From: Bostrychus sinensis
Lineage: Eukaryota > Chordata > Actinopteri > Gobiiformes > Eleotridae
NCBI GenBank assembly: GCA_020698575.1
Contig: CM036255.1
Location: forward strand, 22,806,501 to 22,870,500
Direction of reading: 5' to 3'
Length of the DNA: 64,000 nt
Part shown: in pieces, positions 33,398 through 49,081 of the stretch
Numbering within the stretch: position 1 is the stretch's first letter
Layout of the letters: each line of letters opens with the position of its first letter
Translations under genes and position numbers: made by a program
Notes under the pieces: model-generated
Told to the model about the DNA's origin: nothing
The model's database searches: none
Seen by the model: only the letters and a program-made list of their open reading frames with translations

Positions 33398-36300
33398 ATG
33401 GCGCCTAAGAAGAAGGCCTCCCCCCGCCAGAAGAAGCCGATGATGGAGGCGGTGTCCCCGGTGGTGCCGCTGGAGACCCCCGCCCCGCTGAAGGTGGAGA
33501 GCCGCGGGGACGGGGTGGTGGTGGTGGAGAGCGGGGTGAAGAAGATCGAGCAGATGGCGGCGCTGGACATCGCTCAGCTGAACAGCCTGAACCTGCCGCT
33601 GCCGCCGCCCGTCATCAAGCCCGGGGAGAGGGGCCTGGGCCTGGGCAGCGAGCTCACCCGGCCCCTGCACGGCAACGCGCTGCTGGAGGAGCTCAGCAAG
33701 ATGAGACAGGAGAAGTAAGGGTTATATTGATGAAGGGTGTAAAAGTTTAGGACAATCTGTAGTTAGCTAATAAATCTAAATAGAGGTCTCTAAAAAGAGA
33801 TCTGTGAATCTCAATGGGACTTTACTGGTTAAATAATGGTTCAAAGGTGGGTACAAAAGTTAAATATAAAAATTCTTTAAAAAACTAAATTGATTATATT
33901 GCAAAAACAGCAGTGTGACATTTGGGGTCAGGCAGGGGCGTAACAGGCAGTGCAGCCAGTGCCCCTGGGGCCCTTGGAGTGGGCCCTTTTCCAGCGTCTA
34001 TAATCAGGTCTTTAGGCCTACTTTAAAATCATTTTATTCATCTTCTTCCGCTTATTCCTGTTAGGGGTTGTGAGTGACTGGAACCTATCCCAGTATCTTT
34101 GGGCCTTAGGCAGGGTACATCCTGGACGGGGCCAACTTGTCGCAGGGCTAAAAAATGTTAATCCAGTTTAATTTAACCAACATTATAAATTATTAGACTT
34201 GGATTGATTTGTATCACCTGTGAGCAAAGAAATCAATGTGTTTTCTTATGATTGATACAAACACAAATATTTTGAAATAAAAATGCAGACAGTAAGCGCT
34301 GGTCTTTGTATCCAGTAAAAACAGCTGACTGCCATTTTATAAATAAGAAGCTTAATGCATAAACTAATGCATACTGATTGGTTCTATATCAGTATGGCCT
34401 ATTCTAAATCTGCACTGGGACCCCTCATTTCTAAGTTACGCCACTGTAGTCAGCCCTATGTTCTAGGTGCTAGGGACTGGGGTTAAGGTTAAATGTTAGG
34501 GTTAGGGAACACTGGGACTTTCACAAATGTGCAGGTGCCTATGTTCCCCAGTCCACAGAAGGTGGTATAGGCAGGCCGCTGACAGACTTGCTGGGACCCG
34601 GGGCAAGAAAGCTTCACGTGGGCCCATTATAACAGAAAATATATAGGGACAATTTCTGGGCCCATGTTGCCCGAGGCCCGACATAACAGCCCCTTGTTGA
34701 CGGGCCTGAATATAGGTAGCTACTGGGGTGATAAGGGTGGTTTATTTTTGGGTGAATAGGCTTAAAGTTGTGTAGGCAACTCAACGCAATCTGTAGACTC
34801 AAGAAAAAAATCATTGTCAAGTAGCTATCTTAACAAAATTATAAAATAAAATAACTTTTCTGTTAAATAACTACTCTAGTACTACTTTTGATTTACTGCA
34901 CAAATATGTACAAGGTATTAACCAGATAAATAGGCTAAATGATAATGAAAGTGCCTCATAGTACTTGCAAATCAGAAAGAAAATTTATACCCAAACAAGT
35001 TTTAAATTGAAATCTACTATTCAAATGTTGCAAGGTGTAATTGTGTTGTACTGTTGCTGTAATATGTTAATTACATTTTATAAACTGTATTTTTCTACTT
35101 TTTAACCTCTTGCTAGGTTCCTGACTGACCTGGAGCTAGCCTGTAAAACCAAGGCCTTTGACGTCCACAAACTGGTGATCTCCTCCATCAGTCAGTACTT
35201 CAGAGAGATTCTGGCCAAGGACCCCAACATGAAGCGTCTGGAGCTCCCCTCGCTGTCTCCTCTCGGTAATCACACTGAAGTACTTTAAAGATGTATTTTA
35301 GATTATGATGAGAGACAACCAGAAGAGGCTATTGGGTGATATTACACAACTACTGTACCACTGTATCTGAGAGAACAAGTTACTGAAAAAAATGTTCTTG
35401 GGCTGAACACAATGAGCCCTCCTGTGTGTGTGACATTTAGAGATAAAACTGAATTAATGGGTCCATAAAGTATGTGTCTTTCTAATCTCTATCTATCTCA
35501 TTTTGAATCTAATCAAAATAAAGCACACTTCTATAATACAGTAAATGTACAAAAGAATGGGAAGGCCCTTAGCCTTTGTAGTCCTTTTATAAAGCCAAGA
35601 GACATTAAAAATAAACCTCACTGATGGCACACCAGGGAGTTTCAGAGTTCACAACAGCAATGACTATAAAAAGTAACATGGTTCAGACCGAGCAGTGGTA
35701 GACCAGGCCAAGTATAAGAATAAAAATACTGCATTGGTCCTCACTATTTAAAGATGCTATGAGCCTTATATATTTTTTAAATATTTTATAAAAATTACCC
35801 ACATTTGTCCCAAAATATGATGTAAAAATGTTAAAATCAAATATTAGAAAGTCAAATATTACAATGGTACAGCTGATTTATTCACAATAAAAACAATATT
35901 TTACATAATGGCCAAGTTGTTTATGTTTACCTTTTTTTTTGTTCTAAAACCCTGCATTGCCGATCGTCCAATCAGAAAAGTGGAAAAACTGGCAACCCAC
36001 AGACCATTGTTTTGATTTAGACTGCAGTACTGTTTTCAAACCAGAACAAGCGCATATGCTTCTTACAGTACCTTTAATAATCCAGTTATGAAAGTAAATG
36101 GAAAGTAAATTATAAGCAGGTTTGAAGTTGTGAGTGGACTGTCAAAATGAAAGAAAACTATTGAAGCTAAATGAAGATACTGTAGGTTAAAAGCTAAAAG
36201 TCAAATAGAAAAAAATGGTGCAGTGACAAAGGTAGCCATTGTTACAGTCATTTTTTATACACTAACGAACTCTGAAGAAAATTATATTACTTGGTCTCCA

Positions 36301-39300
36301 CAGTATAGAAGTGTTAAAGTACAAAATTTATATGTCATAATTATTGAGCATGTCTGATAGTCCATCTCCATGCCTCATTGTGTTTTCAGGTCTGGCCAAT
36401 GTGATCACCTTCGCCTACCTGGGTCGAGTGCACATGTCTCTGTACACCATCGGCTGCACGGTCTCTGCCGCTGCCACGCTCCAGATCCCACAGCTGCTGA
36501 AGATGTGCATGGACTTCCTGTTGGCCGAGTTGAACGTCCAGACCAGCGTTTACATCTGGAACATCGCCGCTGCCTACGGTCTGCGGCCTGTGTGTGACGC
36601 CGCCCGCCGCTTTGTTCTGGAGAACTTTGTGCAGTTTTCTGAGACACCGCTGTTCACCCAACTCACCCTGGAGCAGATATTAGCCTTCATCCAGGAGGAC
36701 TCACTGGTACTTCCTTCAGAGGTCACTGCCTTCCAGGTACGAGCTTAAAAACGGTTTACAATTCAAATCTAACCTATAATTTTACACATTAAATTAAGTT
36801 TTTATGTGGCAAGAAGATAGTAGGTCATTCAATCATTACTTTTCAACTGCCTATCCTTTACAGCAATAATTTTTAAACTTTTCAATACAAGTACCTCCAC
36901 AGAAAATTGTTTCCAAGTATCATTTTTAACTGATTCAAATGGGCTCAGGACTAACACAGGTCTAAATAGAACTAAACAAGGACAGATACTAGGATTAAAC
37001 CAGGTCTAAACAAGGACAAAACAAAGTCTAAACCAGGACTAGCTAGTGGTCTAAACTTCACATTTAAGCCTCAATTAAAGCAGGAATAAAATGGAAAGTA
37101 CACAAACTAATAGTCAGTTTTCCCTCCACTTGTCTGTGGACAGCTCAAACCTACACTGTCTCATGCACGCTTTGGTAAACACAGATATAGGAGGTGTTCA
37201 GGGAGCGACCAGTCAACCACAGGGGGAATTCCTGCAGCGACGCACGCAGCTATATTCATCCAGCCCTAAAAACTGACCCCAGACCAGCTGTTCACTGATA
37301 TATCTATACAGTCACCTGCAGCCTGCCAGACATCACTAAGTATAACGTGTTGTATGTCAGAAATTCTTTTATAAATATATATACATGTACATTAACAGCT
37401 CCAAATAGATTCACAGCTGAAATTTATTTTTACCACATTAAAGAAAAGCCATCAACACTAGAAGTATCATATTTAACACACTTGATACAGATTTTCACAA
37501 ACTTACAAATGCTTGTGTTTAGTTTAGTAGTTTTATTCAAACAATTTTATGGTTGATTTTTGCTTGTTTTACTGTGCTGTTTTTACCATTTTTTACCATA
37601 TTATTATTATTATTATTATTATTATTTAGATCAGACAATTTAATTCACATAAATTCTGGATTTTGGGGAGAAACTTTTATCTTCAATGGAACCAGTCCAT
37701 AAATACAGCAGACCATGAATGGCAGAGATTTACGAGAGACTAGACAAGTTGAAAAAGTCCTGATCTAAATCTATTCTGTTCCCAGTTGGTCATGAAGTGG
37801 TTGGACTTCGACGCCTCTCGTCAGACTCACGCTGCAGAGCTCCTGTCCCATGTGCGTTTTGAGACCATCCCAGCCAGTGAGCTGGTGAGCCAGATCCAGC
37901 CAGTGCCCCGAATGATGATGGACCCTCAGTGTCACCGCTTGCTGGTGGACGCCATGAACTACCACCTGCTGCCCTATCAACAAAACACACTCCAGTCCCG
38001 TCGCACTCAGGCCCGCGGCAGCCAGCCCACTCTGCTCACCATCGGGGGGCGACCCTCTCTCACCGAGCGCGCACTCAGCCGGGAGGTCAGTCCACTGCAG
38101 TCTGGTATTTAGTGTTGCTTTATATAACACCATTAATCTTTGACCTCTGTATCCAGGTGCTCTGGAGGGATCCTCGTGATGGAGCAGCGAGCTGGCGTCA
38201 CCTCACTCAGCTGCCCGCTAAGAGCTTTAACCAGTGTGTGGCTGTGATGGACGGATTTCTGTACGTGGCCGGAGGAGAGGACCAGAATGACGCCCGCAAC
38301 CAGGCCAAGCATGCAGTCAGCACTCTGAGCAGGTAACTGAAGCCGATGTGCACTAAACAAACTTCTATCTCTGACTCTGTATTTTAACATTCTTCATATT
38401 TATTTTGGTGTGACTTGGCTGCTCACAGCTCAGAGAGGAACAGAAAATAGAGTAACAATATGTGAGGTGACTAGAGCTCAACTCAGCTAAATCTATGAAT
38501 AAACATTTGCCTACAAATTCTGTATTCTTTGAGTTTTAAAACCAAAAACATACATCTTTCAGTCAATGTGCCCATTGACCATTTTGACTCCTCTCTGTCC
38601 CTCCCTCAGATATGACCCCCGCTTCAACACCTGGTTGCACCTGGCCAGCATGCGTCAGCGCCGAACCCACTTCTCGCTGGCTGCTTCTGGGGGACGTCTC
38701 TTCGCCATTGGGGGCCGTAACGTGGAGGGTCTCCTGGCTACGACTGAGAGTTACCTGCCTTCAGCAAACATGTGGCAGATGCGTTCACCCATGGAAGTGC
38801 CCCGCTGCTGCCACGCCAGCGCCACCCTGCCTTCTGGGGACATCCTCGTCTCTGGGGGGTACATCAACTGTGCCTACTCCCGCTCCGTGGCGTGCTACAA
38901 TATCGACACTGACACCTGGATGGAGAAGGCCCCTATGGAGACGCCCCGTGGTTGGCACTGCTCAGCTACCCTGGGAGGAAAGGTCTATGTGGTCGGAGGA
39001 AGCCAGCTTGGACCGAGTGGAGAGAGGGTGGATGTCTTGTCCATGGAGGTCTACTCTCCCGAAAGTGGCACTTGGACCAGGGCCGCCCCTCTGCCTCTGG
39101 GCGTGAGCACTGCAGGTTTGTCCCCATTGGTCATAAGGCTTATATACACACATAAAGTTGCATATGAGTTGGATGATTCACTTTATAATGCCTGCTGAGA
39201 AAATAGGCAAAGTTATCAAATATTACAGGCTTCTGCCCAGTCAAAATAAGGATAATTTGTAAGTTTTGAAAATAATAATAGCCTGGCGAGCCAGCCTCTC

Positions 39301-40081
39301 CTACTTTCTTTTCAAAAGCAATAAGAGTTTGTCTGGCCGGCCAGGCTAGGCTGATATAGGAAAATATACCATTATATAAAAACTTTTTGCATTGCATTTA
39401 TGATATTAACTGTAAAATGCCTATGAAAAATAAAAAAAAGATTTTTAATTAATTAATATATATTTAAAAAAATACATGACTCTAAGCCAATGAAAGACAG
39501 TCAGTATTACACAAAAATTTAACCAGGTTAGACCAATTGGACTGAACCAGGAATAACACTTTTGCAATACAAAAACTGTTGTGACTGTTGTAACTAAACT
39601 GTTGTGATTGGTCAGTAAGGTTGATTTTGATAGGACGGTCACTTGGAGAGATTCACCAACTTCAGTTCAGTTCTCTAATAAAGTGAACAAGTCTTGCAGG
39701 TCAAGGAAGTTCTGGTACTTTTGTTGATATCTTGTTCTAAGTCTCTAATGTCATCAATGTGGCAGTCCACCATCTTGATTCCTCCCCTCTGTCCCAGGTT
39801 TGTCCCCACTGGCCGAAAAGCTGTACCTCCTCGGAGGCTGGAACGAGGCGGAGAAGCGCTACAAGGCGGCGGTGCAGAGGTACGACCCGGCCACAGACAG
39901 CTGGTCCATGGCCGAAGACCTGCCCGAACCTACCGTGGGAGTGTCCTGCTGCACTCTGAGTCTGCCCCCACGAAGTGCCCCCCGACGCCAGCACCGCAAC
40001 ACCCCGGGACACGAAGACCAGCAACAGAAGAACCGCAGTCGAGAGAACAGCGTGGCCCCAGCTCTGATCAACACAGCATAA
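33398..40081 (+). CDS. klhl31: Kelch-like protein 31 (BTB-BACK-Kelch)
   Basis: Seven coding exons: 33398-33714, 35117-35265, 36390-36736, 37786-38085, 38157-38332, 38610-39115 and 39798-40081; 692 aa with all phases closing. The start gives MAPKKK, the same first residues as human KLHL31. The BTB domain begins near residue 100 (NALLEELSKMRQEKFLTDLE). A BACK domain follows, then six Kelch blades from about residue 370. The stretch from PAKSFNQCVAVMDGFLYVAG through the NDARNQAKHAV region is nearly identical to KLHL31. KLHL31 is a cytoplasmic adaptor of skeletal and heart muscle, thought to act with CUL3. The extended N terminus is about 35 aa longer than in human, and the C-terminal tail is Arg/Gln-rich. 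It lies opposite in strand to its neighbours rpl11 and eloa. Whether this is the main klhl31 orthologue or an extra teleost paralogue cannot be told here. Confidence 0.88.
36862..37065. mobile_element. hAT-like ACTAAACC MITE fragment in klhl31 intron 3
   Basis: CAGCAATAATTTTTAAACTT at 36862 and AAGTACCTCCACAGAAAA nearby match the family start, and an ACTAAACCAGG array occupies about 36950-37045. No clear right terminus is visible. Confidence 0.5.
37598..37628. repeat. (TTA)n microsatellite
   Basis: About nine to ten TTA units in klhl31 intron 3. Simple repeat with no coding role. Confidence 0.9.
39276..39352. mobile_element. Short palindromic MITE in klhl31 intron 6
   Basis: The left arm AGCCTGGCGAGCCAGCC (from 39280) pairs with GGCCGGCCAGGCT near 39336-39348, about 14 of 17 positions. 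The spacer holds CTACTTTCTTTTCAAAAGCA. Size and structure fit a short foldback element. Confidence 0.5.
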
Positions 40082-41602
40082 AGAGAGAGAAAGAGAGAGA
40101 CACAGCAAAGACAAGACTCATAAAGGGATGAACAACACGACCACTTTTCAACTTAACATCTTTGTGAAAAATAGTGATAAGAAAGTATATTACATCCCCT
40201 CAGGAAAAAAATAGTTAACTTAAAAAATGCAAATGTAGGGGCCAGTTTTACCAGCGTACTTTAGACCAGTCTATAAAAGTTACTTATTTTACCTCAAACC
40301 ATTCTGGACTAAAAAATTACTCCAGAAGTATTTTTAAGGAAATATTACCAGCTGCCATTAATCTCTGCTAGAAAGTCAGATCTAGTTACTTAAAGGTTCA
40401 CAAGAAAAAAAGTAGGCCAAACAGGTTAACTTTTTATGTGAATACAGGATAACATCCATACTGGTCGATTGTTTTATTCTTATTTAAGTATAGTTATTAA
40501 GTATACTTTTGTGAGTTTTTATTGCTGTAATTTTAATATTTATTAATACTGACAAAACAAAACAATGATGTTAGGATTGAAAGGCGTCTCACTGCAAAGA
40601 TTCCACTGCAAAGTCTCTCGGGGCTGTTATGTCCCGATTGGTATCTTATATATAGAGGATGTATGGAGGTTTGATTAATCCTGAGGGGTTTGATTTCTTA
40701 TGGGAAGTTAGCACATCCCATTGTTCAGACATAGTGAAGTATAGCAGGGACAAAATCGTATAAACTAGGGGTTTAATCTCCCCTTTTAATGCAAAAATGA
40801 GGGACTAATTTTTATTTTTATTTTTTTCAATTTATTTAACCCAAAGTTTCTTTCTTGAATCTTGAATTTCTTAATATTACCGTTTGACATTTGGTTAGCG
40901 TTAGCATTGCTGTTACCTTGGTAACATGGAACACTGCAAGTGTTTCCATGGAAACAATAGACCAACAAATCTGTTAACCTCAACTTTTAAAATTTTTTAA
41001 ACCAACCTTTGAAAAAAATAGCCTGGTTTAATTCTTAAAATAAGTACAAGTGATCTTATGAAATCAACCAATGTTATAATCTATTGTGGAAAAATACTTT
41101 AGAGAATCTTGAATTTCCTAAGGTTAGCATTATGATTAGCTTTGCTGTTACCAGGCAACAGTCAGTTAGGGCACTGCAGTGGAGTTTCCATGGAGACGAA
41201 AGACCTTCAAATCTGTTAGCTTTACTTTTTTTATATATTTATATTTTTTTTATTATTAACATTATTTAAAAAGAAAAAAATAGACTGGTCTAATGCCAAA
41301 ACATGTCAATATGAAAATTTGGCAACCTTTGCAGCCTTTCAAAATCAGGTCTTATTTATGTAGACCTTTACTCAGAGGGATAAAGAGATTGATTGAAAGC
41401 AAAATGGACGAAGAAGTCATATTATTGGATTAAGTTTTGTGATTGAGGAGGGCCATAGTGGGTAATAAAAGATGGGAACAGTGGTTGTCTGTGCTAAAGC
41501 AGGTTGATCAATACCGCGACTGTGAATCTACAAAAGTTTGTACAAAGATGTGTGTCTAAAGTGAGAATGGATGAGTGAGTGACAGTTATGTGTGACTGTC
41601 AA

Positions 41603-41608
41603 AATAAA
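41603..41608 (+). terminator. Candidate klhl31 polyadenylation signal
   Basis: AATAAA about 1.5 kb after the stop, followed by a TG-containing stretch. A 3' UTR of this size is plausible. The interval 40082-41600 holds no other gene. Confidence 0.45.
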
Positions 41609-42899
41609 ATGAGCCATCTACACACTGTCCAAAAACACTGCAGTAGGTTGTTTTCAGGTAATGTCCCAATTATAAGACCTGTAGTGTTTAATTGAGATGG
41701 GGGTCAGGCAAAAACCTAAGTGTTCATATGCAGATTTTTTTTGGTGTAGCAGGAGAAATGTAGAGGTCATGGTCACAAAAATAAATGATCAGATACTTTG
41801 GGTTTTCTGTTTGGATTTTTCTTGACAATACCAGTATCTAATCTATATACAGTGATACTGGGTCCTGCCCCCCATCTGAGTTTCTGAAAACAACCTATAA
41901 GATATCCCACCAGACTTGAATGCTCATCAAAACAAAGTCAGTATTATTTATTAAATGGTCATACATAGTGGTGAGGTTGAAATGTGAAAAATGACAAAAA
42001 ACTAGATGTAGACGTTTTGTAAGTGCAATGGAGAGAAATGGAGGAGTATAAAAATATGAAATAATTATCACAATATAATTTTAACACAAGAACTAGAAAG
42101 TCAAAATGTTTTACCTACCAACTAGAAAAGAAAACAACAAAAAATTAAAATATGACAAATGAGTTTATCAAACATTTAAGTTAATAATGTAACATTGACC
42201 TTCCTAAGAGAAAATTGTAAACTTAAAATACTAACTTAAAACAGAGATACTTCAACAGAGAATAGTGCAATGCACAGTGAATTGAAGCTGATACGATACA
42301 TTTTCACTTTTGGGATAATTTGATTAGACATGTCCCAAAAAAATCAGATTTTAATTACAAGCAGAAACTGTGCAGGAGGTTTTCATTTGTGGAAAATAAA
42401 GTCAATTTGATTAAATCCAATACAAAGTTGTGTTTTCCTTCTACCACTACACGTATGTTTTTAACCTTGAGTGCCACATACACAAAACTATATGCAGATA
42501 AGGGCCACTCACTTGCTAGAGGACGCATTTCACCAGCAGCTCCCATTCGGCTGCTCCCTCTCTTACAGTGGTCCCCACATTTAATCATTCTCAGCGGTAC
42601 TTTGATATTACTCTGGATGCCCTCCCACCATCACACATTTATCCAGGCCTGGGACCTGCATATTGACACAAAAATATTTATGGATTATTGGTAGTTTACA
42701 CGTTACAACATTCTACCGACCCATTGTGTTTAATTGTCTCATATGACTGCTGTGTAAACACACTGTATTTCCAAAAGTATTCACATCAGTGTCTGACGTT
42801 GGACAAGAACATCAGACACGGATAGATGCAACGGGTGGGCCGACGTCATATTAAACCCTATGGATTAAAAATGAGATGTCACTTAAGTTCATATGTGTG

Positions 42900-43500
42900 T
42901 AAAGGCAGGTGAGATGATACTTTTGTATTATGTACTTATGTATTTTTGTCCAGTGTGAGTTTATGCTTTAGACCCACTGTCCGACCATACACAGGTGCAG
43001 TGGGTCCTCTGTTCCTTCTGGTGTCCCACAATGCCCAGCCTAATGTGCCATGAGTTTGCAGGCAGTTTCTGGAGGATGAAGAAATTGGTACCATTGACCG
43101 GCCCTCACACTCACCCGGCCTAAATCCCATGGAACACCTCTGGGACATTAGGTTTCCGACGCTGCCAGGTTGGACCTCAGAACCTACAGGAGCTCAGCAA
43201 TACCCTGGTCCAGATCTGGATGGAGATGCCCCAGGACACCATCTGTCATCTCATTAGAATGCCTCAATGTTGTCAAGCATGCACAGAAGCACATGGGGGC
43301 CATACAAACTACTGGGCACCATTTTTAAGTTGCTTCAAAAAAAAATTCAGTAAGATGGACAAGCATGTCATTGTTATTTCACTTTAGTTTTTGGGGTGTC
43401 GAGATTGAACCCTTTGTAGGTTTTTATTTCCATTCAATGATGTGGCAACATTTTGTTCTTAACACTTTACTCTTCACTTACAAGTGCAAATATCCGCTTT
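42900..43500 (+). pseudogene. Highly decayed Tc1-like transposase relic
   Basis: At about 43105-43150 the plus strand reads CACCCGGCCTAAATCCCATG and GAACACCTCTGGGACAT, which translate to the SPxLNPxEHLWDI motif around the third catalytic acid of Tc1 transposases. Downstream GCATGCACAGAAGCACATGG and GGGGCCATACAAACTACTG match the usual 3' part of a common fish Tc1 family. No inverted ends are visible. Confidence 0.65.
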
Positions 43501-43592
43501 GATTTTTTTATATTTTTAGAATGTTTATTCAAAGTGTCCCCTTAATTTTTAGAGCAGTACATATATACAGACCTGGCAACACCACCACAGCA

Positions 43593-43610
43593 TGGCCACT
43601 AGGGGGCAGC
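43593..43610 (+). promoter_or_regulatory. Strong CTCF-type binding motif
   Basis: TGGCCACTAGGGGGCAGC fits the CTCF core (CCASYAGRKGGCA) at every core position. It lies between the 3' ends of the plus-strand klhl31-type gene and minus-strand rpl11. Binding is inferred from the motif only. Confidence 0.55.
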
Positions 43611-43922
43611 AGCTGCAGAGATCACTCAGGTCAGAAAAGAGGTAAAAAGACTATGGATATGACTGCTGCCTACAAAGTTGGATTTTAAAGAATCAGATAA
43701 GTCATATGAAAATTTTATCCTTGCAATAAAATGTACTACTTGTAGCAATTTAGGCCATTTAAGAAGGAAGCCTTAGAGCCAATAAATAGTCTGCAAGACG
43801 CATTTGTCCCCCAGCAAATAGTTTGGACATTACTGATATATATGGAAGACGAAGCCTGTGAAAACACCTTTCTTTCTCAGACTCCAAATGAAGAAACGGA
43901 GAGCTTCGTTCATTTTTTGAAT

Positions 43923-43928
43923 TTTATT
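43923..43928 (-). terminator. rpl11 polyadenylation signal
   Basis: AATAAA on the minus strand about 30 bases after the rpl11 stop, giving the very short 3' UTR usual for ribosomal-protein mRNAs. Confidence 0.75.
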
Positions 43929-43958
43929 GTTTTTAAACAAACATGAAAAGGAGATTTT

Positions 43959-47118
<3,160 letters not shown>

Positions 47119-47170
47119 GTTGGATCACTAGAAGAGGACGTAACGCTTCCGGCGACAACAATTTATAGCG
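47119..47170 (-). promoter_or_regulatory. rpl11 promoter with pyrimidine-rich start
   Basis: On the minus strand an ETS-like TTGTCGCCGGAAGCG precedes CGTCCTCTTCTAGTG and the ATG. The pyrimidine run is a plausible 5' TOP start, standard for ribosomal-protein genes. No TATA box is seen. Confidence 0.5.
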
Positions 47171-48866
47171 CGGTGTTCACTGCAAATAAATTCGGAAAAC
47201 ACCAAGGACCAACTTGTTAGGAGTTCCGCTTAAGTTTGTAAACATTCGTTTTTTCTCATACAAGGCTTTACAGACAATTGGACCGCCCCATACCTTAGAG
47301 TTAGGGACGTACACATTTACATTTTGGAAGAAAAATCATTTTGGCTCATATACTGTGGTTTGATATATATGACTTTGTCATTACTGATGCTCATATTTAT
47401 TATTAGGATCTTCCTCATCTTTTTCCATGACATTATCATTCTGGGGGAACCAAATTTACTCACAGAGAGATAGAGGAGGTAAGACTGAATACTTGTTACC
47501 TCTAAACTGCTCTGTTGTATGCTCTTAGTGAAGTGCACTATCTGCACTTTTGTCATTCCTTCCCCACCAGGTCGTCATTGTAAATAAGAACGTCCTCTCA
47601 TTAACTTACCTGGGTAAATAAAGGTTAAATAAAACCAACAACTAAAATATATACATACTCTAACTCAGGGACATCACCAGACCACTTTTACTGGGGCACG
47701 TGCCTCAGTATAAATCAGCTGTCCCCCAGTAAATAAATCCTCAATAACATGATACTATTGCCAAGGGTTTCATTAGACCAAGCTTCTGCAGCAGACAGGC
47801 CTTGGTTGGAAACCTGACCCTGAGAGGATTTGATTCGAACTGCGAAGCATTTTCCATCATGTGCATGTAGTTAAACACAGCTTTATTTTATTTGAACTGG
47901 CCTGTGTAAAACAGCTGTACTTAGAGACACTTGAAGATTAAATTAAGATTTAACATTTCAGATTACCATGTTTGCGTTTCCAAATAAGTTCTGTAGTGTA
48001 GGGTTAGGGGTCAAACAAGAAAAGAAAAAAAAAAGAATAGTACATTGTGCAGCACATAGTTTCAAGAAAAAAAGAGGGTTAACCTTTCTTGAGATTTTAA
48101 TGAAGGTTGAATGAATGAATTTGATTGTGTTTATTATGTTTGCATTGTTTTTACCTCTGTTGTTATTTCTGTGTTTACTTAAAGCCACATCCACAAAGTA
48201 TTCTGATTTCATCTTGGTTAAAAAAAAAAAAGCTACACGGCTATTAATTTGGACATCCATAAAAACTGATACCCATAATAATGTTAAAACTCATACCCTA
48301 GAGACTTGTTATTGTACAGCTGTGTTGATGTTAGTAGTTTCTAGTGTTGCATGTTCTAACAAAGGGTCTCTTGCTCCACTTAGTTACATAGTGGAGTTTT
48401 TGTGTTTTTTTTTTTTTTTTTTAGTTTTAAATGTTTAAATTGGATTTGTTTTTAAACATAACGTAACATAGTCTTCTTCAGATTTGTATTGTCACTACCA
48501 CATCCATTAGTCAGTGGGTAATCTTTTTGTTTTAGCTTTTCCCTTTTGGGTTCGTTACAGCAAATCATGTGACTCCCAGCATACAGTGTTTTGCATGTTG
48601 ATTTGGCAAAGCTTTCAAGGCCTGATGCTCTTTCTGACACAACCTTCTTTATTTATCCTGGCATGGGACTGGCGCAAAGAGTACACTGGGTTGAGACTTC
48701 CTGTTGCTGGATCATTGTGCAATAGCTATGTAATTATATTCATTAAAAAACTACATAAGGCATTTTGAGATTAGACAGCAATGTTAATGGGTGTGGTAAA
48801 CAAATACGTACGTACGTACATTTGACAAAAACAAAGAGACATTTTAATTTGGCAATGTTTTTAGTT
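47170..48866. other. Intergenic space between rpl11 and the eef1a1 pair; no gene
   Basis: About 47570-47640 is a fish repeat tail (ATTGTAAATAAGAACGTCC ... GGTTAAATAAAA). About 48510-48735 is an RTE-like repeat tail in reverse orientation. Short T and A runs occur near 48220 and 48405. No coding exon recognised. Confidence 0.6.
48510..48735 (-). repeat. RTE-like repeat tail
   Basis: Shares TTTTGCATGTTGATTTGGCA, a CCTGATGCTCTTTCTGACAC block and GGGACTGGC(A/G)CA with the repeat at 30120-30300. Confidence 0.6.
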
Positions 48867-48872
48867 TTTATT
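48867..48872 (-). terminator. Candidate polyadenylation signal of eef1a1 copy A
   Basis: AATAAA on the minus strand about 210 bases after the stop of copy A, beyond the conserved 3' UTR block. Confidence 0.6.
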
Positions 48873-48910
48873 ATTTTAAACTTAGACTCTTAGACTTCCC
48901 TAAATGGCAC

Positions 48911-48997
48911 TAGCCTTCCTTTCCTTCTGAAGCTTTTGCGATGGGTTTTGATCAGCATAAGCCAGTCCTTGAGTAGAGAGCTGTGCCTCAGAGAAGA
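48911..48997 (-). promoter_or_regulatory. Conserved eef1a1 3' UTR block, copy A
   Basis: The mRNA-sense sequence includes CTCTACTCAAGGACTGGCTT, ATGCTGATCAAAACCCATCG and AAGCTTCAGAAGGAAAGG. The first two blocks recur in copy B (56570-56648) at near identity although the surrounding UTR differs. It also resembles the human EEF1A1 3' UTR (GACTGGTTAATGATAAC... CTTCAGAAGGAAAGGAG), recalled rather than aligned. A role in mRNA stability or localisation is inference. Confidence 0.6.
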
Positions 48998-49081
48998 CAA
49001 TGCTGGGTGAAGATGGAGGAGAGATGGGGCGCCCCGCTGCTGCTGAGGCTCGACTTTATGTGGGACGTCCTGCATGATAAT

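Larger units (their letters stand above)
41610..43922. other. Convergent intergenic space between klhl31 and rpl11
   Basis: No gene. It holds a Tc1-like relic (about 42900-43500) and a strong CTCF-type motif (43593-43610). Confidence 0.6.

Noticed and set aside
36386..36661. Minus-strand frames within the klhl31 BACK exon
   Set aside because: Antisense shadows of a coding exon with clear homology on the plus strand.
42700..43500. Possible live Tc1 transposase
   Set aside because: Only the third-acid motif and a 3' flank are readable; no inverted ends and no open frame, so listed as a relic.
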